Shown here: one piece after another, positions 48,664 through 56,616 of the stretch
Numbering within the stretch: the stretch's first letter is position 1
Layout: every line of letters begins with the position of its first letter
Assembly: GCF_001529295.1 (NCBI RefSeq)
Contig: NZ_LLWK01000032.1
Coordinates: forward strand, 113,609-177,608
From: Flavobacterium sp. TAB 87
GTDB lineage: Bacteria; Bacteroidota; Bacteroidia; Flavobacteriales; Flavobacteriaceae
DNA length: 64,000 nucleotides
Direction: 5' to 3'
The notes under the pieces: generated by a model
What the model was told of the DNA's origin: nothing
Databases searched by the model: none
The model's input: only the letters and a program-made list of their open reading frames with translations
Translations under genes and position numbers: made by a program

Positions 48664-50592
48664 TTAAAAATGCCAACGCACAAATGCTTCCATTGCTGCA
48701 TAAGTTGCCATTCCTAATTTATGATATTGCATTGCAGTTTCACTGTTTCTGTCTTCCGCACGTTGCCAAAATTCTCTAGCATCTGATCCTTGAAAAACAA
48801 CACCGTCCTTTTGTGACTGGTGCTTGAAGATTCCGTGTCTTTTTTCTAAAACTTGACTTGGACTCATTGGAACTGCCATTTCGATTTCGTCAATTCCCCA
48901 TTCTTGCCAAGCGCCTCTGTACAACCAAACCCAACAATCATCCATAAATGGTTTTGATTTTAAGTTTTTAACCGATTCGAAAATAGCATCCAAACAAACT
49001 TTGTGCGTTCCGTGTGGATCTGCTAAATCTCCTGCAGCATAAATTTGGTGTGGTTTGATTTTTTCGATTAAATCCATTGTAATTTGAACGTCTTCTAAAC
49101 CAATTGGTTTTTTCTCAATCGTTCCTGTTTCATAAAAAGGCAATTCCATAAAGTGAATTTGATCGTCTGTTAATCCAACAAAATGGCTGGTAGAGCGCGC
49201 TTCTCCTTTACGAATTAATCCTTTTAAATAACGAACTTCTGGAATGTCAATTTCTGAAGTCTTTTTGTTTTTAAGGAACTCAACAGATTTTTTGAATATA
49301 TTTTCTGCTTCTTCACTTTTAATTCCAAATTTACTGTTGTAATCAATTACAAAACGTGCAAAACGCAACGCTTCATCATCTGCCACAGCAATATTTCCTG
49401 AAGTTTGATACGCTACGTGAACTTCATGACCTTGTTCTTGCAAACGCATAAAAGTTCCTCCCATACTAATGATATCATCATCTGGATGCGGACTAAAAAT
49501 AAGTACTCTTTTACGAGCTGGCTCTGCTCTTTCAGGACGATGGGTATCGTCTGCGTTTGGTTTTCCACCTGGCCAACCTGTAATTGTATTTTGTAATTTA
49601 TTGAAAATTTTAATGTTGATGTCGTATGCTGGACCAGAATCTGCCAACAAATCACTCATACCGTTTTCAATATAATCGGCATCAGTTAACATTAAAATTG
49701 GTTTGTTAAGATGTAATGCTAAACCTAAAACCGCTTTTCTAATTAAATTGTCAGTCCAAGATACTTGCTCTACTAACCAAGGCGTATTGATACGCGTTAA
49801 TTTTGAAGAAGCTTCTTTGTCTAAAACAAAAAGAACATTAGCGTGCTCCTGTAAAAATGATGCTGGCAGTTGGTTGGTAACTGGTCCTTCAACTGCAGCT
49901 TTTACTACATTTGCTTTTCCTTCTCCCCAAGCCAACAATACCACTTGTTTGGCTTCAATAATTTTTTTAACTCCAATAGTAATCGCAGTACGCGGTGTAT
50001 TATTTAAACCAGAGAAATCTTTACTAGCTGCCAATCTCGTGATGTGATCTAAAGCTACTAAACGTGTTCTAGAATTTTGAAGAGAACCAGATTCGTTAAA
50101 ACCAATGTGTCCGTTAGCACCAATTCCTAATACTTGCAAGTCAATTCCGCCTAAGGCGTCAATTTTTGCTTCGTAGTCGTTACAGTAAGCTGCAATTTCT
50201 TCTTTGGTTAAAAGTCCATTAGGAACGTGAACGTTTTCTTTTAAAATATCGACATGACCAAACAATTGTTCGTTCATGAAACGCACATAACTGTGAATAG
50301 AATCTGGTTCCATCGGGTAATATTCATCTAAATTGAATGATATTACGTTTTTGAAACTCAATCCATCTTCCTTATGCAAGCGTACTAATTCAGCATACAA
50401 TCCTTTTGGTGAAGAACCCGTTGCTAAACCCAATACACACATTTCATTTTTTTCTTGTTTTGCCTTGATAACATTGGCAATTTCTCGTGCAACTTCTTTT
50501 GAAGCCGATGTAGAATTTTCGAAAACTATTGTATCAATATTTTCGAATCTTTTTTCAAAGCCAGTTGCTTTGTCGATACCACTTTTTAACAT
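48664..50592 (-). CDS. nagB: Glucosamine-6-phosphate deaminase fused to a PIG-L deacetylase-like domain
   Basis: A 642-residue two-domain protein. Residues about 20-270 are NagB (ISFNLDEYYPM, then IGFNESGSLQNSRTR), converting glucosamine-6-phosphate to fructose-6-phosphate and ammonia. Residues about 370-640 form a PIG-L/LmbE-like zinc deacetylase domain with VLIFSPHPDDDIISMGGTFM and a later DPHGTHK that may complete the zinc site. Ordinary NagB is about 260 residues. The long form occurs elsewhere in Bacteroidetes; the role of its second domain is, to my knowledge, not settled. It could remove an acetyl group before deamination. Last gene of the LacI-linked operon. Confidence 0.93.
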   Translation of the reverse strand: MLKSGIDKATGFEKRFENIDTIVFENSTSASKEVAREIANVIKAKQEKNEMCVLGLATGSSPKGLYAELVRLHKEDGLSFKNVISFNLDEYYPMEPDSIHSYVRFMNEQLFGHVDILKENVHVPNGLLTKEEIAAYCNDYEAKIDALGGIDLQVLGIGANGHIGFNESGSLQNSRTRLVALDHITRLAASKDFSGLNNTPRTAITIGVKKIIEAKQVVLLAWGEGKANVVKAAVEGPVTNQLPASFLQEHANVLFVLDKEASSKLTRINTPWLVEQVSWTDNLIRKAVLGLALHLNKPILMLTDADYIENGMSDLLADSGPAYDINIKIFNKLQNTITGWPGGKPNADDTHRPERAEPARKRVLIFSPHPDDDIISMGGTFMRLQEQGHEVHVAYQTSGNIAVADDEALRFARFVIDYNSKFGIKSEEAENIFKKSVEFLKNKKTSEIDIPEVRYLKGLIRKGEARSTSHFVGLTDDQIHFMELPFYETGTIEKKPIGLEDVQITMDLIEKIKPHQIYAAGDLADPHGTHKVCLDAIFESVKNLKSKPFMDDCWVWLYRGAWQEWGIDEIEMAVPMSPSQVLEKRHGIFKHQSQKDGVVFQGSDAREFWQRAEDRNSETAMQYHKLGMATYAAMEAFVRWHF

Positions 50593-50622
50593 TTCGCTAT
50601 TTTTGTTTAGTTTTTAGAGAAC

Positions 50623-52005
50623 TTATTTATTCGTAGACCAACTTCTATACTTGTGGCCTTTGAATGCGAAAAACAATAACATTAAATAGGCTGGAAACAA
50701 TATTGCGTAGGCAACTTGGTTTCCGCTTTTCGCCGTATCTGCAATGCCTTCTGCGACATTTGCATTGTTAATATTTTCGACTAAAGCACCATATAATAAC
50801 GGAAAAATGGCTCCTCCAATAATCCCCATAATCAAAATAGCACTTCCTATTTTAGTGTATCCACCTAAATCTTGCAAGGCCAATGGCCAAATTGCAGGCC
50901 AACATAATGCGTTTGCTAATCCTAATAAAGCTACTAAAAGCAATACAATTGGCAACTCTGGAATGCCCGGCAATTGAATTTGCAATTCTGGTGAAAGTGA
51001 AACAATTAAGGCCACTAAAATTAATCCTAAAATTGCTGAAGCTTTTAACGCGGTAACTTGAGATACGTATTTCGGAATTAAAATTATTCCTATTATGTAT
51101 CCGATAACCATGGCTGTCATCGTAAACGAAGTTAGTTTAAGATAAAAATCTCCGTTCGCTCCATAAACGCCTAATTGTTTGCCGAATCCACCAATGGAAT
51201 CACCTGCCAAAACTTCGGCTGCAAGATACAACATTAATGTAATAACGCCCAAAACCAACTGTGGATATTTAAAGGCATTTTTAAGCTGTTGTAACATGCT
51301 GACATTCATAATTTCATCATCTCCTAAATCGATTTCGGGTAATGGCGCGAGTTTAACTAAAAATGCAAGAAATACGATTATCACTCCCATTAAAAGGTAC
51401 GGATGTTGCAACTGAAGTGCTAAATCATCTAAAACTTTTGATTTTTGTACACTGTCTAGCAGTGCAATTTTATCGGCAGTGTATTCCTTCATATTCGACA
51501 ATACTAAAGCAGTCAAAACTAAGGGCGCCAAAAATCCGGCTAACTTATTTGCAATTCCAAGCACACTAATTCGTGCTGCCGCACTTTCTCTAGGTCCGAT
51601 TACCACAACATACGGATTTGCAGCAGTTTGCAAAATAGCCAAACCAGTTCCCATTACAAATAACGCAAGCAAGAAAAACACAAAAGTTCTGGTAGCTGCT
51701 GCAGGATAAAACATAAATGCCCCACAAGCAATAATTAAAAGACCTAACGATATTCCGTTTTTATAGCCTACCTTCTCAATGACCCACGAAGAAGGAATTG
51801 CCATTACAAAATACGCGATATAAAATGCAAAAGTTACAAAGTACGCTTGCGATTCGGTTAGTTCACACGCTAGTTCAAAAAACGGAATTAGTGGTCCATT
51901 TAGCCAAGTAACAAAACCGAGAATAAAAAATAAAGAAGTTAAAATTAACATCGGAATTAATACTCCGCCTTGGTAAATAGGTGTAGCTGTTTTGGTAGTA
52001 TTCAT
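50623..52005 (-). CDS. Sugar MFS transporter, FucP/NagP type
   Basis: A 460-residue inner-membrane symporter with about 12 helices. The start GGVLIPMLILTSLFFILGFV and GTGLAILQTAANPYVVVIGP are typical of the fucose/glucose/GlcNAc permease family of Bacteroidetes and Proteobacteria. Its place next to nagB suggests GlcNAc or another amino sugar. It probably carries the sugar delivered to the periplasm by the SusC/SusD pair across the inner membrane. Confidence 0.92.
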   Translation of the reverse strand: MNTTKTATPIYQGGVLIPMLILTSLFFILGFVTWLNGPLIPFFELACELTESQAYFVTFAFYIAYFVMAIPSSWVIEKVGYKNGISLGLLIIACGAFMFYPAAATRTFVFFLLALFVMGTGLAILQTAANPYVVVIGPRESAAARISVLGIANKLAGFLAPLVLTALVLSNMKEYTADKIALLDSVQKSKVLDDLALQLQHPYLLMGVIIVFLAFLVKLAPLPEIDLGDDEIMNVSMLQQLKNAFKYPQLVLGVITLMLYLAAEVLAGDSIGGFGKQLGVYGANGDFYLKLTSFTMTAMVIGYIIGIILIPKYVSQVTALKASAILGLILVALIVSLSPELQIQLPGIPELPIVLLLVALLGLANALCWPAIWPLALQDLGGYTKIGSAILIMGIIGGAIFPLLYGALVENINNANVAEGIADTAKSGNQVAYAILFPAYLMLLFFAFKGHKYRSWSTNK

Positions 52006-52026
52006 TTTATTTATAATTGTGGTTAA

Positions 52027-52902
52027 TTATGAATTCCAATCTAGAACTGGATAGTGTTTTTTAAGATAGGCTTTAACATCTGCAATATCTTCTTTGGCAG
52101 TTAAGTCTGGTACATGTTCTGACAACGGAATTCCGAGTGCTGTTTTAGGATGGTCTTTTATTGCATTTAACAAAACGGTTGGCAACTCTTTTTCATCTCG
52201 TTCTGGGTGAACTGGACAGTTTTTTAAGTACGGATACAAAACTGAACCGTCAAATTTAAATGCGTTCATGCTTACACGAAGTTTTCCTTGTGCGTCTTTG
52301 TACGAATCTAAAATGTCCGCTGTTGGTTTTTCTAAAATGTCTACTAAAAAATTATCATCTGTCAATTTAGCAATAGCAAAACGAGAAATTCTTTCTAAAG
52401 AAAAATCCATTGCATCTCTATCATAGCTTATGAAGGCATGCGGATTTTCGTTTTTTCGCAAAGCCAATAACGCGGCTACAGAATATAAATTATCACTGTT
52501 ACAAACTGTGTATGTTTTGTTTTGTAATTCTGGAAATTGCTCTACTGCTTGAAACAGAGCATCGGCAGTTCCAAAAGGTTTTACTCTATTTTCAGGAATG
52601 TATTGAGTGGCAAAAGAAATATTTAAGCCGTGAAAATCATTATTGCTATTATGATTGCCATAAAATTCTTTAAACAATCCGCCTTGTTCTCCTATAATTA
52701 CATAAATAGCATGGTATCCTGCTTTTTTTGCATTTAAAAGGAGGTAATCTAATAAAGGGCGACCATTCGGTCCAACACCTATTAATCCTTTGCTGCGTTC
52801 GTTTGCTTGTGCAATTTCTTCTGCTGTTAAATTATCTGAAACGGCTTCTTTCTTCATTCTAGAAGAAGCACCGCCTGCTAAAATCACTAAACTGTCATGC
52901 AT
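52027..52902 (-). CDS. Sugar-phosphate nucleotidyltransferase-like protein
   Basis: A 291-residue cytoplasmic protein with an NTP-transferase fold. The N-terminal nucleotide loop is VILAGGASSRMKKE. The usual downstream lysine comes only after about 20 inserted residues (DNLTAEEIAQANERSKGLIG), a layout unlike RmlA or GlmU. YTVCNSDNLYSVAALLAL resembles the metal-binding NxDN/D region. It follows the GHMP kinase by 18 bases, so the pair may turn a sugar into sugar-1-phosphate and then into an NDP-sugar. The substrate is unknown. Confidence 0.82.
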   Translation of the reverse strand: MHDSLVILAGGASSRMKKEAVSDNLTAEEIAQANERSKGLIGVGPNGRPLLDYLLLNAKKAGYHAIYVIIGEQGGLFKEFYGNHNSNNDFHGLNISFATQYIPENRVKPFGTADALFQAVEQFPELQNKTYTVCNSDNLYSVAALLALRKNENPHAFISYDRDAMDFSLERISRFAIAKLTDDNFLVDILEKPTADILDSYKDAQGKLRVSMNAFKFDGSVLYPYLKNCPVHPERDEKELPTVLLNAIKDHPKTALGIPLSEHVPDLTAKEDIADVKAYLKKHYPVLDWNS

Positions 52903-52920
52903 AACTTTATTTTTTAATTA

Positions 52921-54006
52921 TTATAATTTCTGAACTATTTGGGCACCAGGATTAACTTTTACAGCGTAAGCATCAACGGCTCCAGCATTTAAAATAGCCT
53001 GAACAATTGGCGCTTCTTTTCCGGGTTCTGCCATTACAACTATACTACCACCACCACCAGAGCCAACAATTTTTGCTCCGTATGCTCCCGCATTTAGCGC
53101 AGCATTAATCATAGCATCAATTCTAGGTACAGTAATTTTTAATAAATCACGTAAAACGGCATGATGCTCGTTCATCAATTGTCCAATTTTTTTAAGATCT
53201 AATACTTCTTTTTGAAACTCAACAATCGCTCTTTGTGTACAATGGTGATTGATAATTGCTGCCTCGAAAAAAGGGATTAAACGATCGGGTAAATAATTGC
53301 GGTATTTATCTAAGTCGCTTACCGAAGTTTCGTTTAAATTAAAGTAAGGAAAATGTTCCATTATGGCGCTAATGGCTAATAATGCGTTGGTCTTCAATTC
53401 ACCAATCAGTCCAATAGTTTGCTTAGGAACGCCCGAAACACCACTAATTAAACCATTCACTTCAGAACCAATTACTTCATAAGAAAACGGGCTACGAGTA
53501 TCAATTTGAATGACATTACCAATACCAATACTATAATGATCCATCATTCCGCCTGGCTCTCCGTGTTCTACAACTTCAGACAAATAACCAATTCGTGCTA
53601 TAAACTCGGGTGTAATTTCTTCGTTTACTCCAAAAGCTGTTGCTAAAAAATTAATCCAAGCCAACAACAATGCAGACGAACTAGAAGTTCCTGAATTGAT
53701 CGGAATGTTTCCCGTAACTGTAATATCATATCCTTTATTGGGCTCGCATCCGTGACGTCTTAACACACGCAACGCCGAAGCAAAATAATCGCGTTGTTCC
53801 AAATCTTCAAAGGTGGCACGAATATTTATAGTTCTGCTTTCGTTGATGTCTATCATATGAATGCGAAACTCATCCGAATCGTTTTCAATGGCTTCCAATT
53901 GTATTTTTCTGTCAATTGCACAAGCAATAACGGGCAGTCCTAAGTAATCTTGATGGTCTCCAAAAAGACAAATTCTGCCAGGAGCTACTGATATAATTTT
54001 CTTCAT
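52921..54006 (-). CDS. GHMP-family sugar kinase (galactokinase-like)
   Basis: A 361-residue kinase. The N-terminus ISVAPGRICLFGDHQDYLGL resembles the galactokinase PGRVNLIGEHTDY signature. The GHMP ATP loop is GNIPINSGTSSSSALLLA, and the third motif is AKIVGSGGGGSIVVMA. Family members phosphorylate a sugar at C1 (galactose, N-acetylhexosamines, L-fucose and others). The substrate cannot be told by eye; an amino sugar fits the neighbours. First gene of the operon; its promoter carries the shared operator. Confidence 0.88.
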   Translation of the reverse strand: MKKIISVAPGRICLFGDHQDYLGLPVIACAIDRKIQLEAIENDSDEFRIHMIDINESRTINIRATFEDLEQRDYFASALRVLRRHGCEPNKGYDITVTGNIPINSGTSSSSALLLAWINFLATAFGVNEEITPEFIARIGYLSEVVEHGEPGGMMDHYSIGIGNVIQIDTRSPFSYEVIGSEVNGLISGVSGVPKQTIGLIGELKTNALLAISAIMEHFPYFNLNETSVSDLDKYRNYLPDRLIPFFEAAIINHHCTQRAIVEFQKEVLDLKKIGQLMNEHHAVLRDLLKITVPRIDAMINAALNAGAYGAKIVGSGGGGSIVVMAEPGKEAPIVQAILNAGAVDAYAVKVNPGAQIVQKL

Positions 54007-54090
54007 TTATATCTTATATAAGTTTAATAAAAAGTTTGTCTTATTCTATTATTTTAGCATAAAAAATTACTGATTGTGGCAATAATGAGA

Positions 54091-54122
54091 CGAAACTATA
54101 TAATTAAAATATATAAACCAAG
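54091..54122 (-). promoter_or_regulatory. Promoter of the kinase-nagB operon
   Basis: On the minus strand CTTGG (54118-54122) and TATAGTTTCG (54091-54100) sit where the -33 and -7 elements are expected. The 34 bases from CTTGG through TTTCGTC align without gaps to those before the second susC gene, with most positions identical. The 5' leader would be about 80 bases. Confidence 0.7.
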
Positions 54123-54136
54123 TAAAATACGATAAA

Positions 54137-54152
54137 ATGTGCTCGAACACAT
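54137..54152. promoter_or_regulatory. Operator O1 for the LacI-family regulator
   Basis: ATGTGCTCGAACACAT, a 16-bp palindrome with one mismatched pair around a central TCGA, typical of LacI-family operators. It is the exact reverse complement of the site before the second susC gene. It lies 15 bases upstream of the kinase operon -33 element and upstream of the regulator gene itself. Confidence 0.75.
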
Positions 54153-54266
54153 GATATTTGCGTCTTTGTGTTTTTAAATGCTACTAACTGGTATTACAAG
54201 TTATCAAATCTTTACAAATAAGCATGCGACAACCATTGGTGTGTATAGTACATTTAATAAATTTTA

Positions 54267-54274
54267 TATATTTG
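54267..54274 (+). promoter_or_regulatory. Promoter -7 element for the LacI-family regulator gene
   Basis: TATATTTG, exact TAnnTTTG match, only 6 bases before the ATG at 54281. If used, the transcript would start at or within a few bases of the start codon, that is a leaderless mRNA. Confidence 0.5.
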
Positions 54275-54280
54275 CCTGCT

Positions 54281-55321
54281 ATGGACAAAAAGTACACGAT
54301 AAAAGATATTGCACTAATGGCGAGAGTTTCAAAAGGAACTGTCGATCGTGTGCTGCATAAACGAGGAAAAGTTTCGCCTGCTGCGTTAGAAAGAGTAACG
54401 GCAGTCTTAGCAAAAATAAATTACGAACCCAACGTAATTGCCAGAAATCTTAAAAACAACAAAATATCGCGCATTGCAGTTATTCTTCCAGATCCGAAAA
54501 TAGATCCCTATTGGGCGCCATGTCTTGATGGAGTTGCCCAAGCTTTAGAAGAATTTAGGGCCTTTAACCTTTCTGTTGAAAGTTATTTTTTTGATCCAGA
54601 AAGTACTTCTTCCTTTTTAAAAATTAATAAAGAAGTACTTGAACTTGCGCCTGATGCTGTTTTATTAGCCCCTTTTTTTTATAAAGAAACTATAAAAATA
54701 AGCAATAAATATGACGAGTCTGGAATTATAGTTGCCACCTTTAACAACCAAATTGAATCGGAAGCTATTAAAAGTTTTGTGGGACAAGATTTATTTAAAA
54801 GTGGACGCGTGGCCGCCAAATTAATGAACGTATTATCAGCAAATAAAATTGCGATTATCCATATTGATGAATCGGTAAAGAATGCGAGTCACATGCAGGA
54901 AAAGGAAAAAGGATTTAAAAGCTACTTTGAAGAAAAGGAAAATAAAAATTTTGAGATTACCACTTTAAAATTAAAAAATCCCGATTTTACAATTAACTTC
55001 GAGCATTTTTTGAAAGAGAACAGTCAGTTAAATGGTATTTTTGTTACCACATCCAAAGTATATCAGATTGCTAAAATGGTTCAGAAACTAGCTCCTAATA
55101 AAATTTCGATTATTGGTTATGATTTAATTGATGATAATATTTCGTTCGTCAAAGAAGGAGTAATTGATTTTTTAATTCACCAAAATCCAAAAAGACAAGC
55201 CTATTTAAGCATTACCAATATTGCAGATAATATTGTTTATGGAAAAGACATTCCGACCAATACACTTTTGCCGATTGATATTATTAATTCTGAAAACATT
55301 GACACCTATTGTGCTAATTAA
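54281..55321 (+). CDS. LacI-family transcriptional regulator
   Basis: A 346-residue repressor-type regulator. The N-terminal HTH and hinge are clear (YTIKDIALMARVSKGTVDRV, then KINYEPNVIARNLKNN), followed by a periplasmic-binding-protein-like sensor domain (about 60-346) expected to bind a sugar or sugar phosphate. It is divergent from the kinase-nagB operon and flanked by three copies of a palindromic operator, so it probably controls both sugar operons, the CBM9-like gene and perhaps itself. The ATG at 54281 removes 19 non-family residues. Confidence 0.93.
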   Translation: MDKKYTIKDIALMARVSKGTVDRVLHKRGKVSPAALERVTAVLAKINYEPNVIARNLKNNKISRIAVILPDPKIDPYWAPCLDGVAQALEEFRAFNLSVESYFFDPESTSSFLKINKEVLELAPDAVLLAPFFYKETIKISNKYDESGIIVATFNNQIESEAIKSFVGQDLFKSGRVAAKLMNVLSANKIAIIHIDESVKNASHMQEKEKGFKSYFEEKENKNFEITTLKLKNPDFTINFEHFLKENSQLNGIFVTTSKVYQIAKMVQKLAPNKISIIGYDLIDDNISFVKEGVIDFLIHQNPKRQAYLSITNIADNIVYGKDIPTNTLLPIDIINSENIDTYCAN

Positions 55322-55424
55322 AAATTAGCACAATTACGACGGAACAAATTTCTGAAGATAATTTTTTAAATTCTCTTTTTTCGTTTATATCAGAAACACA
55401 GCATTCAAAAAATCTAATCATTGC

Positions 55425-56075
55425 CTATATTAATTGCAATAAGCCAAACGATGAACTAATATGAAAATTTGGTGTTTGTGTTTGCGGATTTACCCAAGAA
55501 ATCCAAGTTGGTTGATAATTTGAATTTTTATCTGCTTTATATTTTGCTCTGTAAATACCTGTTTCAATCGTATTATCCGCCTGTAACAACTCTAGCTTTT
55601 TGAGAACATCAATGCCAAGTGATCCTTCAACAATAAAATAATCACTATTTTTTGACGAGCGCAATTTGATTCCGTCACTCGGCCAATTCCAATCAAAGTC
55701 AAATTTCCAATTTGGCATGGCTTTAAAATCCATTACTCTTGGTTTCGTATCCATTTCTAAACAATAGTACGGACTGAGTTCTGCGTTTTTTCTAAAAAAT
55801 AGCTCTACTCTATCCGAATTTCCAATGCTATCAATTGAATCGTCTTTACTGTCAATGTGAATGGTGCCATCGTATACTTTAAAGCAAAAAAATAAATTTT
55901 CGGTATCCCAAAGTGCTCTAAATTCTATTTTATCAAATAGGTCATCGGACCACGGCGAAATAAAATCATTCAACACCATTGCGTTCTTCCACGATTCTTG
56001 ATTTCCCTGTCCTGTAATCTCTAGAGATCCTAACTCAATTTTATTTACACTGTATTTTTTTATTTCTGTATTCAT
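55425..56075 (-). CDS. Carbohydrate-binding family 9-like protein
   Basis: A 216-residue protein with a CBM9-like beta-sandwich (FRALWDTENLFFCFKVYDGT, DRVELFFRKNAELSPYYCLE, then FHISSSFGLL). No signal peptide is visible, so it is probably cytoplasmic, unusual for a carbohydrate-binding module. An in-frame ATG 7 codons upstream (56096) is possible but adds only A-rich leader-like residues. It is transcribed divergently from the second susC gene and has a variant operator at its promoter. Confidence 0.8.
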   Translation of the reverse strand: MNTEIKKYSVNKIELGSLEITGQGNQESWKNAMVLNDFISPWSDDLFDKIEFRALWDTENLFFCFKVYDGTIHIDSKDDSIDSIGNSDRVELFFRKNAELSPYYCLEMDTKPRVMDFKAMPNWKFDFDWNWPSDGIKLRSSKNSDYFIVEGSLGIDVLKKLELLQADNTIETGIYRAKYKADKNSNYQPTWISWVNPQTQTPNFHISSSFGLLQLI

Positions 56076-56255
56076 ACTTTTTAATTTAATTTTCATCTAA
56101 AATAATTGCAATTAATCGTCTTCACAATTTTTACTTCATTTTCTTTTTTGAGTTGTCAAAAGTCAAACTATCGTATCATCAAAGTTTGTTTTAACAAAAA
56201 ATCATAATCTTACTTTCCTTTGACATAAAAAACATTTAGTTTATTTTTTCTGTTA

Positions 56256-56271
56256 CAAAATTACAAAATTA
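56256..56271 (-). promoter_or_regulatory. Tandem promoter -7 elements for the CBM9-like gene
   Basis: TAATTTTG occurs twice back to back on the minus strand (56264-56271 and 56256-56263), both exact TAnnTTTG matches. The O2 operator begins 19 bases upstream, where it would cover the -33 region. The leader to the gene would be about 180 bases. Confidence 0.45.
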
Positions 56272-56289
56272 AGATTTTAACTATCCAAA

Positions 56290-56305
56290 TGTGCTCGAAA
56301 ACACA
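56290..56305. promoter_or_regulatory. Operator O2 (variant)
   Basis: TGTGCTCGAAAACACA: the same half-sites as O1 and O3 but with two extra bases in the centre. It lies next to the minus-strand promoter elements for the CBM9-like gene and 7 bases from O3. Confidence 0.6.
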
Positions 56306-56311
56306 AATTCA

Positions 56312-56327
56312 ATGTGTTCGAGCACAT
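56312..56327. promoter_or_regulatory. Operator O3 upstream of susC
   Basis: ATGTGTTCGAGCACAT, the exact reverse complement of O1, 15 bases before the -33 element of the susC promoter, the same spacing as at the kinase operon. Confidence 0.75.
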
Positions 56328-56341
56328 TTTCGTTAATTTTT

Positions 56342-56375
56342 CTTGGTTTATAAAATATAAATATATAGTTTCGTC
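56342..56375 (+). promoter_or_regulatory. Promoter of the second SusC/SusD operon
   Basis: CTTGG (56342-56346) and TATAGTTTCG (56364-56373) match the kinase operon promoter in sequence and spacing. With the operator the matched block is over 60 bases without a gap. The leader to the susC ATG is about 240 bases. Confidence 0.7.
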
Positions 56376-56616
56376 AAACAATACGAATTTACATGTGTAA
56401 TTTATGTTAATTAATCTTGCTTACTTAGCTACAAATTAAGCTAAATAACTCATCGCTAAAAACATACACACATAACTAAATACCAATAAAAAACATTCTT
56501 ACGGTCTCGAATTTTTTAAAAGAAGAACACTTTGAAAGTAGTAGCCATTTTAGCGAAGATAGAGGTTCACATCACTATTAAATAACAATACTAGTAACTA
56601 ACAATAAACCAATTTT

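Larger units (their letters stand above)
56097..56616. other. Divergent regulatory region, CBM9-like gene / susC
   Basis: About 520 bases containing two operator sites, the susC promoter, candidate promoters for the minus-strand gene and a leader of about 240 bases before susC. No small gene is evident. Promoter and operator entries are given separately. Confidence 0.6.
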
